A model generated the notes under the pieces. The model saw only the letters and a list, made by a program, of their open reading frames with translations. It was not told where the DNA came from and did no database searches. From Fabrea salina (Eukaryota; Ciliophora; Heterotrichea; Heterotrichida; Fabreidae): a stretch of DNA of 46,522 bases. The translations under genes and the position numbers were made by a program. Positions 28,286 to 37,502 of the stretch are shown piece after piece. The stretch's first letter is position 1; the number at the start of each line of letters is the position of its first letter. Where the stretch lies: the NCBI GenBank assembly GCA_022984795.1, contig JALIHJ010000086.1, forward strand, positions 1 to 46,522, in the 5' to 3' direction.

Positions 28286-28978
28286 ATGAGTTCTAGTTCT
28301 GCAAGTAAACTTGTAAGTACACAGTCCAGAACTTGCTTCAAAAAGGACTTAGAAATTGAGGTTCCATCCCAGGACTCAGGCACTCCAGTTAGTTTGCCCG
28401 GGAACTTGAAAGACTTCAAAGAGTTTAACGATGAACTTGAAAATGTCGTTGAAAGGATTAAAAGTCTGGAGACACAAGATGAAAGTACTTTTTTGGCTGA
28501 AAAAGTTAAGTGGCTCGAAAAAGCCTTGTTTGAAGAAATTAAAGTTCTCTCTAGGAAGTTCGAGGACCTTTTTGATGTACACATAGAAGTTGTGCAAGAA
28601 AGAAACCAACTCAAGGACAAAGCAGAAACCTCTGAAACTTTTCACTTGAAAAATGAAGTTAACTACCTTAAATTTTTGTTAGAACAAAAAAACCAGTCAC
28701 TCATGAAAGCTCACAGGAAGATTGAAAAACTGAAATGCAGAAACAACAAGCAGCACTTCCGGCCTAAGAGCTTTGATAATGCTATTTCTAGGTTCCAGTG
28801 CGAAGTTTCCAACTTAGCTCCTATAAAAGAAGGACTTTCCAAAAAGACCCCTGAAAAACCTCTTAAAAAGCAGCCTAACAAACAAAAGTAACCCTTACTT
28901 AGAGTAGTTGAAGAAAGCATAAGGACCCGCTTAATAGAAAACATGAAAAAGAAACTTTCCAACAAAAGCTTTGTTTAG
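28286..28978 (+). CDS. Small coiled-coil protein with a 3' intron
   Basis: Exons 28286-28887 and 28903-28978 give 225 residues. Without the intron the frame would stop at TAA inside it; with the intron removed the protein continues KVVEESIRTRLIENMKKKL and ends at TAG. Residues about 45-155 form a coiled coil (FNDELENVVERIKSLE, KNEVNYLKFLLEQKNQ), followed by a basic tail. No family is recognised. The corrected 3' end lies 8 bases from the convergent OFD1 gene, the same tight spacing as other pairs here, which supports the revised model. Confidence 0.78.
28888..28902 (+). other. 15-base intron (GTAACCCTTACTTAG)
   Basis: Phase 2 intron near the 3' end of the coiled-coil gene. It shares TTACTTAG with two other introns of this window and has A at position 10. 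Retention puts a TAA in frame at once. Confidence 0.9.
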
Positions 28979-28986
28979 TTTAACAA

Positions 28987-30903
28987 TTAAAAAAAAGAAC
29001 TGTCTACACTTTCTGTTTCGTTGTCTGAGTGTTCTGAGGCTTCTTCAAGTTCAAAGTTCATTTGGAAATGTTGTTTGGCTTGGTTCCTTTCTTGGTAGAG
29101 AACTTCTGTATTGGGCTGTGCTTCAGGTTTAGTTCCTTGTTTAGTTTCTTGTTTAGTTTCTTCTTCTTCAGAATGTTCAGCTGAAGGCATCTTAATTGAA
29201 GGTTCTGAGATTTGGGATGGCTCTTCTTTGGCTTCTTCTGTGGGTTTAAAAGTTTCGTTGAGTTGCACAGAGTACCTTTCAGTAGAGTAAGTGGCTTTGG
29301 GAGAATAGTAGTTAGGAGGAATTACCTTTTCCCTTTTAGGGACTTTAATAGAAGCAAAGGGGTCTTTGGAGTGCTTCATAGAAGGAGCTCTGTAGAAGTC
29401 CACTATGTTTTTTTTGAGGTTGTTGGTTTCTTTTTCTAGTTCCTTCAAAGCTGACTTTCGGTTGGACAAGTACTCACTTTCTTCAGTGGGGAAGTAGTTC
29501 TTTCCGTACATTTGGAGACCTTTAACTTCTAAGGACAGTTGCTCAACTAATTGTTTTTGTTGTTGTTCGATTTGCTTGCAGTTGTCCCTTTGTTCTTCAA
29601 ACAGGCTTTTGTAGGTCTGACACTCTTGTTTGGAGGTCTGGAGTTCTTGGTCTTTGAGGTTAAGTAGGTCTAAGTTCCTTCGGCTAGTTTCACTCACAAC
29701 TTTAAGTTCTTCTTGGGTTTGCAAGAGTTGTTTGGACAAGGACTGGTTTTCTTCCTGGAGTTTTTCTAGGTGTTGTTTGGAGGTTTGGAGTTCTTTAGAG
29801 GTGTTTTCAAGTTTGGTGTGGGATTCTTGGTACTTGCTTGCTTCGAACTCCAGAGTTTTTTTGAGGGACTCTATTTCGAGTTTCTCAGTCATGAGTTTGC
29901 GGTACTCTTCGTCGTGTTGTCTTTGGTAGTCTTGTTTGTAGTGCAAGAAGTCAGACTCTGCTTTGGTCTCAAGTTTCTTTTTGGTGTCTTCGAGTTCTTT
30001 GAGTTTGTTGTCTGCTTCGGCTTTTTTGGACTCCCAGGACTGCCGTTGGACCCTTGCGGCTTCCATTTCGATTTCTACAGCACGTTTCATGTCGGCTTCT
30101 TTTTGTTTAAGAGCTTCTAAGTCTTTGAGGTACTGTTGTCTTTGGCTATATTCTTTGTTGTCTAGTTCTTTTTCTTTTAAGTTAAGTCTTTCTTTGGTTT
30201 CTTTTTCTCTTTGTTTGAGCGAAGCTAGTTGGTCTTTCCAGTGCTGTTCCATTTCAGACCTGGCTTTTTGGAGTTGTTGTCTGTACTTGTTGGCTTCTTC
30301 TATGCGGACTCCGCTCATCTCGATTTCACGTATTCTTTCGATTTCTTTGGAAAGTTCTTTTTGCATGCGTTGATCACACTCTCTTTGGTACCTAAGCATT
30401 CTTTCCTCCATAGTGTGGGGGTCACTGTCGCTTTTGGTTTTCCGAATGTACTCCAAGTCGAGTTTGCTGAGTTTTTCTTCCAAGTTCGAAATAATAGAAA
30501 AGTCTTCTGTTTGGGAAGCACTTTCGTAAAGGTGGGGTCTGCGCTGGGCTTTTTGGTAAGAAGAGATAATGTGATGCAGAAGTGGTTCTTCAGGAAGGGG
30601 AATGTCTAAGGCCTCTGCCACCTCAGAAGGCGACAAGAACTTTTGGGCGTGTCCGCACTCAGGGACAAACACCGAAGGAGTGTACTTGAAGTTTTCAGTT
30701 TTGAGGAAGTCCAAAAACAAACTGCAAATAATGCGGGTGTTTAAGTTTTCAAGGGGCACTTTGTGTTCTCCTTTGATTTTCTGGAGGAGTTTAGCGCGCA
30801 TGTGGGCCTACTTGGAGTTCACCTTTAAGTCTTGGTCTAGTCCCTGGGACCGAAACAGGTTAAAAAGTTCTTTTTTGACTGAGGACACTTCGCCTTGATT
30901 CAT
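28987..30903 (-). CDS. OFD1: OFD1 centriole and centriolar satellite protein
   Basis: Exon 1 is 30823-30903 and exon 2 is 28987-30807; together 633 residues. The first exon supplies MNQGEVSSVKKELFNLFRSQGLDQDLK, which matches the OFD1 start (L+KKLYxxFKxRGxLDxLK). The LisH motif is at about 47-82 (SLFLDFLKTENFKYTPSVFVPECG pattern, split here), and nearly all of the remainder (150-500) is coiled coil. OFD1 sits at the distal end of centrioles and basal bodies, limits centriole length, and is needed for distal appendages and ciliogenesis. It is shorter than human OFD1 (about 1010). The start codon lies 5 bases after the COMM-domain gene stop. Confidence 0.9.
30808..30822 (-). other. 15-base intron (GTGAACTCCAAGTAG)
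   Basis: Phase 0 intron in OFD1 after codon 27. It uses GTGA rather than GTAA at the 5' end but keeps A at position 10 and TAG at the end. Removing it joins the OFD1 N-terminal helix to the LisH domain in frame; retention gives TAG. Confidence 0.92.
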
Positions 30904-30908
30904 ATTTA

Positions 30909-31472
30909 TTAGTTCAAAGCACTGGAGTTCTTAATGAAGCGGTCAGCTTTTTTGCTCAAAGTAGAGTTGAAGCTCTTAAGTGCACAGGAAAGTTGGTCGT
31001 ATAGGTTCTGCAAGTTGGCGTAGTCACTTTCTATAAAGTGGTTGCCTGACTCAGTTTGGAAGTTCAAAACTAGTCTTGGGTTCTGGGCTTCTTCTGCAGT
31101 CCTTCCTGCCAGCTTCACTTCGAACCTCCAGTCAAAGTTGACCAAGCTGCCTTTCAAGGGGTTGAACAAAGCGTTTTGGGCAACAGCTTCTTTGAGTTCA
31201 GTGGTTTTTTCTTTGCAGAACTCTTTTAGTTCTTCGTTCCAAAGACTGTCGAATCCTTTGAACCCAGCAGCACACTTAGTAATCATAAAGCTTAAACTTT
31301 CAATGGTGCTTTCAATGACTTCTTGGTCTTTTTCGAGTTTTTCAGAGACCTGAACCAAGAACTTCCGAGTAGCTTCTCCTTTTAAAAAATTAAGTGACAC
31401 TTGGAACAGTTCGTTCCTGGTAGCTTCAGGCAACTCCCAGAGCCACTCTGTTGCTTTTAGTGCTTCTTCCAT
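30909..31472 (-). CDS. COMM-domain protein
   Basis: Product of 187 residues. The C-terminal COMM domain (about 108-180) shows the core LVNFDWRFEVKLAGRTAEEAQ, then PRLVLNFQTESGNHF and a final helix LQNLYDQLSCALKSF. The N-terminal half is a helical HN domain. COMMD proteins assemble as a ring of ten and join CCDC22/CCDC93 in the Commander complex, which recycles membrane proteins from endosomes. Which of the ten this is I cannot say from sequence alone. It is squeezed between two same-strand genes with 6 and 5 base gaps. Confidence 0.88.
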   Translation of the reverse strand: MEEALKATEWLWELPEATRNELFQVSLNFLKGEATRKFLVQVSEKLEKDQEVIESTIESLSFMITKCAAGFKGFDSLWNEELKEFCKEKTTELKEAVAQNALFNPLKGSLVNFDWRFEVKLAGRTAEEAQNPRLVLNFQTESGNHFIESDYANLQNLYDQLSCALKSFNSTLSKKADRFIKNSSALN

Positions 31473-31478
31473 TATTAA

Positions 31479-33710
31479 TTAGATACTGGGTATATGGGAA
31501 ACAAGTGCTTGGAACTTACTAAGTAACTCCTCCTCCACTTGACTCCTTCTTCTTGCTTTGTCTAGTTTGGACTCTTGGCAGTTTGACTCTTTTAGGAAAA
31601 AGGCATCATTTGCAGTCTTGTAAAACAAGTCTGGGCTTTTAGGGTTCAGGGTAGTTTTAGAGGCAAAGTCCTGGGGAACTGTTAGGGTGGTTTCTTGGGG
31701 TTCTTGGGGCAACTTAAGGTTGGAAAGGGAGTTCCTGTTGCTTTTGGCTTTCAGCAACGAAATAAACCTTACACTGTTGAGGGGCTTTTCTGGAAGTGAC
31801 TTGGGAGGAGAGGTGCTTTGGGGCCGGATAACAGACATGTAGAACTTGGAGTTGGGAGAACTTGACTCCATTTCGATTCTTTCTTCAGGCTGAATGACAG
31901 GCTCAGGACTTTCTACTATCTCAGGAGGGTTGGTGTTCCGTTTAGTGAGGAACAACTCTACATCTGGTTCTGCCTTGCTTTGTGGAGGCTTAGGGGTTTC
32001 TTGTATTTGGGGTTTTTTGCTTCCAAACAAGCCAAGTAAGTTAGTGATTTTGCCACTGATGTTTTTTTCGGACCTAATTTGCTTTTCAAGGGTTTCGAGG
32101 TACTTAGAAGTGATGCCTAGTTTTTTGATGAGTCTGGTTTTGATTTCTTGGAGGCTGAACTGCTCTGTTTGGGGTTTTTTAAGGTACTCTTCTATGGCTC
32201 CTAGGGTGTTGACTCCTTCTTCAATTGATATGTCGGAGTTGGGACACTTGATGCCTGAAAAAATCAAAGCTCGCTGATAAGCAGTAATCTTAAAAGCGTG
32301 GGACATTTCTTTCAAAGCATACTTGCCTTCAAACAGTCGTTTGGACAGGTTGAGAAGAGCTCCTTTGAGCATGCTTCTTGCAAATATTTTTTGGTAGTTT
32401 TCATAAGAAAGGAACTTTTCGACTCCGATGTTTGAGTAAATTATTCTGCGGCCTTCGTTCTTATCAATGAAGATGTCTAGTTCTACAAGTTTCTCAATGA
32501 CTTCTAAAGTAGGAACTGAAGACAGCAACTTAGGGTTGAGTTGGTGCCACCACTTCTTAATGAGTTCTTCGTGTTCGTTTATGGTTATCATTTTTTCAGC
32601 GTTTTTTCTGAGTTTAAGTCCTTTTTTCCCAGTGAGTTTAGCACCTAGTCCCAACTTGAAGAAGTTTGTAGAGGCGGTTTCGTTCATGAGTTTTTTGTAC
32701 ATTAAAGGGTTCTTCACGAACTTTTGGTTTTTTTCGTTGAGTTTAGCTTTGAGTTCGTTTTGGATCTTAATGCATTCTTGGTTGAGTTTGTTCAGAATGC
32801 TGTCTGTTTTGGAGTCTCCTTTAAACAGTGTTTTGAATTCTTTTAATTCGATCTTCAGCTCCTCAATTGACTTCTTTTTAAAGATGTTGCACAGAGTTTG
32901 TTTGAGCAGAGTGCAGTCAGTAGCTATTCCTAGCCTCAACAAGGAGTCAAGTAAGTCTTCTCCAGTGAGGTACTTTTGTTGGTCTTTGTCGAGTTCTGCA
33001 AAAAACTCTATTGCGAACTGGTTGAGGTTGTTTTCATTGCTTTGCTCGATTCCTCGGGCTTTTAGCCATTTGCCTACTTCAGCTTGTCTTAGTTTCCTTT
33101 TAGCTTCGTTTGAAGTGGTGAAAAGGTGTTTGTTTTTGGTTTGTATTTGGGTTTTTTGAAGTGACTCTTGGGGGTCTCTTTTGAGGGGCTGTATTTTTTG
33201 GTCAGACTTAGTTTGAGGGTTAGTAGTTGGAGTTTGACTGGCATACTCCCTGGTTCTTTTCATAGTTCTTAAAAGGTGGTGTTTGCCTTTCATTTGGAGT
33301 TCGGTTTTAAGTTTTTGTTCGATATTATTGGACTCAAAGGTATTCAGTTGTTCGTTTTGAGGCTTCCTTCTGATTCTTTTGGGATTCTTAACAGTCGTTG
33401 TAGGCCTTTGGGACTTGTTTGACCTGCTCCGATTGTACCACACAGACTGAGGTCTGGTTTGTTGGAAGACCTTTTCTTGGGTAAGTCTGAATTTGTTGCC
33501 GTAGCAATAACCCTCTGTGGACTTGCCTAAGTAAACCTTACAGTAATCCCTTCCTTCGAGGTTAACTAAATGCTTAGCTGACTTTTTCTTTCTTGGGTTG
33601 GTTGCTGGGGTCTTTCGGGGTGTTTTGATGGGGGTTCTGTTTTGGAACTTGATGTCAGGAGTTCTGGACTTAGCCATGAAAGAGCTTAAAGAACCTAAAG
33701 AATCTTCCAT
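31479..33710 (-). CDS. EF-hand-like protist protein, paralogue of its neighbour
   Basis: Product of 743 residues. The first 200 are basic and disordered (TPIKTPRKTPATNPRKKK and similar). A helical region at about 215-480 contains an EF-hand-like loop, AELDKDQQKYLTGEDLLDSL. A module follows that pairs a Trp-rich helix (KKWWHQL) with LVELDIF and YENYQKIFARSMLKGALL. The same module, in the same order, occurs in the product of the upstream neighbour 33737-34753, so the two are probably old tandem duplicates. The C-terminal 180 residues are Pro- and Ser-rich. No named family; calcium binding is uncertain because only one loop is recognisable and it lacks some ligands. Confidence 0.75.
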   Translation of the reverse strand: MEDSLGSLSSFMAKSRTPDIKFQNRTPIKTPRKTPATNPRKKKSAKHLVNLEGRDYCKVYLGKSTEGYCYGNKFRLTQEKVFQQTRPQSVWYNRSRSNKSQRPTTTVKNPKRIRRKPQNEQLNTFESNNIEQKLKTELQMKGKHHLLRTMKRTREYASQTPTTNPQTKSDQKIQPLKRDPQESLQKTQIQTKNKHLFTTSNEAKRKLRQAEVGKWLKARGIEQSNENNLNQFAIEFFAELDKDQQKYLTGEDLLDSLLRLGIATDCTLLKQTLCNIFKKKSIEELKIELKEFKTLFKGDSKTDSILNKLNQECIKIQNELKAKLNEKNQKFVKNPLMYKKLMNETASTNFFKLGLGAKLTGKKGLKLRKNAEKMITINEHEELIKKWWHQLNPKLLSSVPTLEVIEKLVELDIFIDKNEGRRIIYSNIGVEKFLSYENYQKIFARSMLKGALLNLSKRLFEGKYALKEMSHAFKITAYQRALIFSGIKCPNSDISIEEGVNTLGAIEEYLKKPQTEQFSLQEIKTRLIKKLGITSKYLETLEKQIRSEKNISGKITNLLGLFGSKKPQIQETPKPPQSKAEPDVELFLTKRNTNPPEIVESPEPVIQPEERIEMESSSPNSKFYMSVIRPQSTSPPKSLPEKPLNSVRFISLLKAKSNRNSLSNLKLPQEPQETTLTVPQDFASKTTLNPKSPDLFYKTANDAFFLKESNCQESKLDKARRRSQVEEELLSKFQALVSHIPSI

Positions 33711-33736
33711 AAAGTATTTAACAGTTAATCAGTGTA

Positions 33737-34753
33737 TTAAAGTTTCAGGAGTTTAATTAAGTTTTTTGAATTCATTAAGTCAACTGTTTGCACAGTTGCT
33801 TGGGAAATGCGTTTGTTCTTGACGTAGTTAGGAGCTACTTGCAGAAACAAAGCCCTTAACAAACTTTTTTTAAAAATCAGCAAAAAGTCTTCGTAGTAGA
33901 GACTACAAGTCAGTTTTTTAAGTAGGTTACTCAGTTCACTGAAAAGACCTAGTTCTTTAAGCTTTCCACACACTGTTTCTCGAGAGCAACAGCCTTTTTT
34001 CTTTTCAAGCGAGTTCCAAATAAGTTTTAATTTGGAAATGTAAAAGTCAAAACTGTCTTTTTGGTAAAATTTCGTTTGGGCTTCGTAAATCGATATGCTT
34101 GACCTCAGTTCTAGATTCTTGACTTTCTCCAAAAGCTCAATGACTTTGGGCTTTGCACAGATTTCATAAACTTCTTTTTTGGCAAGTTTATCGTTGATGT
34201 TGTTGTTTTTGATTCCCGAAATAATGGAGTTGAGCGTTTTGTAGTCGTCTGTGAGTTCCATACAAAACAACTCGTTAGTTAGTTCCCAAGTGTAAATTTC
34301 TGAGCAACTCCCTTCTCTGACTCTTAAAAACACAAAGTCTATGGCTTTTTTGAGGCGGTACAACTCGTAGTGTTCCCCCGAACCTTTGTCTTGCTGGAAC
34401 TTTTGTTTGGCTTCGATTTCGGAGTCTATGTAACTAAGCATTCTGTCTACTCTGGGGTTGTTGTAACAATTCCTTCCTGATAAAACTGATTTGGAGTTCC
34501 TTTCGTAACTCACAGTTGCAAAGCGTCTGTAGTCAAAAGAGTTAAATTTAAAGTTCTTGCGGTCTCTAGAGTTGTCTTTCTGGAGCGAGTAGCCTCTTTT
34601 TAGTTTTTTAGTGTTGATCTTGGGAAGCGAGTCTTCGTCTATTATCGAAGGACTTAGGTACAAGCGCGACACCTTTGTAGTTACTTTTTTCTTTTTAAAA
34701 GTAGGTAACCTGTTTAGTTTTTTCTTTTCAAAACTTTTAGAAACACTGTTCAT
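33737..34753 (-). CDS. Protist protein, short paralogue of downstream gene
   Basis: Product of 338 residues. A basic N-terminus (about 1-100) is followed by helical modules. The pair LKLIWNSLEKKKG ... LKELGLF ... YYEDFLLIFKKSLLRALF at about 240-315 aligns with the corresponding module of the 743-residue neighbour. It lacks the long disordered ends and the EF-hand-like loop. No catalytic or membrane motif is visible and I do not recognise the family. The gap to the neighbour is 26 bases on the same strand, as expected for a tandem duplication. Confidence 0.7.
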   Translation of the reverse strand: MNSVSKSFEKKKLNRLPTFKKKKVTTKVSRLYLSPSIIDEDSLPKINTKKLKRGYSLQKDNSRDRKNFKFNSFDYRRFATVSYERNSKSVLSGRNCYNNPRVDRMLSYIDSEIEAKQKFQQDKGSGEHYELYRLKKAIDFVFLRVREGSCSEIYTWELTNELFCMELTDDYKTLNSIISGIKNNNINDKLAKKEVYEICAKPKVIELLEKVKNLELRSSISIYEAQTKFYQKDSFDFYISKLKLIWNSLEKKKGCCSRETVCGKLKELGLFSELSNLLKKLTCSLYYEDFLLIFKKSLLRALFLQVAPNYVKNKRISQATVQTVDLMNSKNLIKLLKL

Positions 34754-34936
34754 TAAACGAATTATAAGAGTAATTTACTGAAAGTTTAATTTCCACGACT
34801 TATTCTATGATCTAATATGGACGAGTCCTGGTGCCAGGAATTGAAATTACTGCAGTAGCCTAAGTCACTCACTTCTTTCCAACTTGTTTTAGTACACTCT
34901 ATTTACTGAGTTTCTGTCTTAGCAATAACACCCTAA
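34754..34936. promoter_or_regulatory. Divergent intergenic region upstream of chitin synthase
   Basis: At 183 bases this is the largest gap between divergent genes in the dense block, which suggests more regulation. It has a perfect 6-base inverted repeat, TCCTGG-TG-CCAGGA, at 34826-34839, a plausible binding site for a dimeric factor. It ends with a telomere-like AACACCCTAA (34927-34936) directly against the start codon. Confidence 0.4.
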
Positions 34937-36967
34937 ATGGAAGAACAATTCAGAAACTCTGGGACTCAGAACCCCTACTATGTCCAGTACCAAAAGCTCA
35001 AACTTAGAAAAAACACCCGACCAGAAACTTTACACGACAAAACTGTTACTGTGTTTGACTCTGCAGAAGGTCTTAGTTTCGAAAGCATTACATTCAACTC
35101 TGAAGAAGCACGCAACTTCTTTTCAGAACAAGTAGAAGTTCTGATATTCGTAGCAATGTACAACGAAGAGCCCAAAGAACTAGAAACTACTCTGAACTCT
35201 CTAGTCGACAACATAAGTGACTTTCCAGACTTAACGAGGGACGAAGTCGGAGTAGTGGTGATAGTAGATGGCTACTACCCCTTTACTAAGAACTTCACTA
35301 AAGAACACCAAAAGTTCTACCAAAGGTTTTACGACGATGAGTTAGTGAGAGCTAACTTAAGTTACGACGAAAAAGTAATCTCTCACGAAAACTTCAAAAA
35401 AGAGAAAAAAACTGAGGCTTTCAACATTGACCACGAGTACTCACACTGTTTCTTTAGTTACTACTTCAAAGACAACAACCCCAGTAACTACATCAAATTA
35501 GCTTTTTGCATCAAAGAAAAAAACAAAAGAAAAATCAACTCCCACTTGTGGTTCTTGGGTGGGTTCTGCAAAGTCTACAGCCCTAAGTATTGCTTTTTGC
35601 TGGATGTAGGCACTAAGCCTCTTAAAAAGGCAATCTACTGCCTTTATGAAGCCATGGAAAAACGCTCTGAAATAGCTGGTTGCTGTGGAGAAATCAAACC
35701 TTCTTTCGATGTGGACTTCAAGCCTTACTTGAACCCAGTGTTTATGGCCCAGGTGGTGGAGTACAAGATGTCCCACGTGTTTGACAAGTCTTTAGAAAAC
35801 GTTTTGGGCTTTGTAACAGTGCTTCCAGGAGCTTTTTGTGCTTACAGGTGGAGCCAACTCGACACAGAGATTCTTTGGGAAGAGTACTTCAAGTCGATTT
35901 GTAGGCCCTGGGAAATGGACTGTTTTAACTCCAACATCTTTTTGGCAGAGGACCGAGTGCTTTGCTACAGTTTGATTTGCAAGGACAAAAACATCCTTAA
36001 GTACGTAAAGAGTTCAGTAGCTGAAACGTTTGTGCCTGGTACTTTAGCAGAGCTTCTAGTTCAAAGAAGAAGGTGGATTAACGGCAGTTGGTTTGCTTTG
36101 ATTCATGCTATGAAGAACTTCAACCACTTCTTCCACGGAGACCACAGTTGGCTGCGCAAACTAGGGTTTGTGTTTATGGTGCTTTACCAACTGCTGAATA
36201 TTTTTTACTCTTGGGTGATGGTGGGGTCCTTTTTTGTGGTGTTTGCTATCACTGTTAAGAAGACTGTGCCTTACGGAGTAGAAGGTTCCTGGGAAGTAGG
36301 CAACGTGATTGTGAACCTCTACGTAGGGATGCTTATGTGTGTTTTGATCTTTTCCTTAACTACAGCACCTAGCAGGATCCAAAGGTTCTTTCAGGTAGTT
36401 TCTATACTATTTGGGCTTTACATGGTGGTGGCTCTTTTCTTCATAGTGATGTTTGCTTTGGAAGGCTACACTTGGGTGTTGGTCTTAGTAACTGCTACTG
36501 CTTTTTGTTTAGGAGTTTTGTTGTGTTTGAACCGTTCTAAAGACTGGGCTTTTTGGACTGTGTTGAAAGGACTGCTTCACTTTATACTGATGACTCCAAC
36601 TTACGTGAACGTGTTTATGGTGTACTCTATTTGCAACATCCACGACTGCTCTTGGGGGACCCGGCCTGACAAAATGAAGGAAGAAGAAATCAAGAAAAAG
36701 CAAGAGTTCGAAGCCTTCAGAGGGCGTTGGGTTCTGATTTGGTTGGTTTCCAACGTAGTTTTTGGTTACCACTTGAACTCTATTGATAACGAAGAGCACA
36801 GTACTGGCAACGACGAAAACTATGTGTACGTGTACGCAGTGGGAATAGCTGGAATCAGCATACTGATTATAAGGTTCATAGGAGGAGTGGTGTTTTTGCT
36901 AGGTGAGTGCTGCACTCCGAAAACTGCTAAGAAAACTGAAGACCCCGCTAGCACTCTGCAACCATAA
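34937..36967 (+). CDS. Chitin synthase
   Basis: Product of 676 residues, a family 2 glycosyltransferase that makes beta-1,4-linked N-acetylglucosamine chains from UDP-GlcNAc and extrudes them through the membrane. The signature elements are present: VDG at about 110-112, LLDVGTKP at 221-228, EDR at 338-340, QRRRW at 376-380, and CSWGTR at 571-576. Several membrane segments follow the catalytic core (about 408-440, 455-475, 487-508, 513-531, 545-566), and two more lie at about 598-612 and 632-655. There is no myosin or other extra domain. Likely uses are the cyst wall or a lorica-type secretion; heterotrichs are known to encyst. Expression may therefore be stage-specific, in line with the long upstream region. 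Confidence 0.93.
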   Translation: MEEQFRNSGTQNPYYVQYQKLKLRKNTRPETLHDKTVTVFDSAEGLSFESITFNSEEARNFFSEQVEVLIFVAMYNEEPKELETTLNSLVDNISDFPDLTRDEVGVVVIVDGYYPFTKNFTKEHQKFYQRFYDDELVRANLSYDEKVISHENFKKEKKTEAFNIDHEYSHCFFSYYFKDNNPSNYIKLAFCIKEKNKRKINSHLWFLGGFCKVYSPKYCFLLDVGTKPLKKAIYCLYEAMEKRSEIAGCCGEIKPSFDVDFKPYLNPVFMAQVVEYKMSHVFDKSLENVLGFVTVLPGAFCAYRWSQLDTEILWEEYFKSICRPWEMDCFNSNIFLAEDRVLCYSLICKDKNILKYVKSSVAETFVPGTLAELLVQRRRWINGSWFALIHAMKNFNHFFHGDHSWLRKLGFVFMVLYQLLNIFYSWVMVGSFFVVFAITVKKTVPYGVEGSWEVGNVIVNLYVGMLMCVLIFSLTTAPSRIQRFFQVVSILFGLYMVVALFFIVMFALEGYTWVLVLVTATAFCLGVLLCLNRSKDWAFWTVLKGLLHFILMTPTYVNVFMVYSICNIHDCSWGTRPDKMKEEEIKKKQEFEAFRGRWVLIWLVSNVVFGYHLNSIDNEEHSTGNDENYVYVYAVGIAGISILIIRFIGGVVFLLGECCTPKTAKKTEDPASTLQP

Positions 36968-36992
36968 AGTACTTAATAGTTACACTTACCAA

Positions 36993-37502
36993 TTAAAACT
37001 CAAATTCAGGAGGGGTCCTAGGCTTTCTAGCAGGAAGAACAGGCCTTTCGAAAAGCTGCACTTCGGGTTTTTTGGTTTCTAGAAGTTGCTTGTTTTGGTT
37101 AGCAAAGAAATCATCTAGGAACTTTACGATTTCTTTGACTCCTTTAGGTCTGTTTTCTTCGTAGCCGTGGAAGGTCTCTTGGGACTCTAGAGTTTTCTCT
37201 ACATTTGAACCTGAATCTTCCCCGAAGCGGGGGGTTTTGTTCCTATGGCTGAAAATCGGGTCAGTTTGCATGTAAGCACTTTCGAGTTCTAAGTTTTTGC
37301 TGTAAGGAGAGTAGGAAGTAGACCTTGTTTTGTCTTTTTGGTTGTTAGGGTCTTTAGAGTTCTCGTTGGCAATGGTTGGACTGTTCCTTGAAGCAATTTT
37401 CACGTCTTCAAACGAGTCAGACTTAAAAGTAAAGGTTTTTTCTTCGAAGGCGTGGGGACTGTTCAGTTTGCTTGAGTCATACTTGCACTGGCAACAACCC
37501 AT
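36993..37502 (-). CDS. Small predicted acylated protein (MGCCQC)
   Basis: Product of 169 residues, polar and mostly disordered. It begins MGCCQCKYDSS: Gly2 is a candidate for N-myristoylation and the three Cys for palmitoylation, so it is probably tethered to a membrane. Near the C-terminus are a short amphipathic helix (VKEIVKFLDDFFANQNKQLL) and a proline-rich end (LPARKPRTPPEFEF). No family is recognised. Its ATG follows the kinase stop codon with no base between, in the same frame. The MGCC start argues for a separate protein, since acylation needs a free N-terminus. Confidence 0.75.
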   Translation of the reverse strand: MGCCQCKYDSSKLNSPHAFEEKTFTFKSDSFEDVKIASRNSPTIANENSKDPNNQKDKTRSTSYSPYSKNLELESAYMQTDPIFSHRNKTPRFGEDSGSNVEKTLESQETFHGYEENRPKGVKEIVKFLDDFFANQNKQLLETKKPEVQLFERPVLPARKPRTPPEFEF

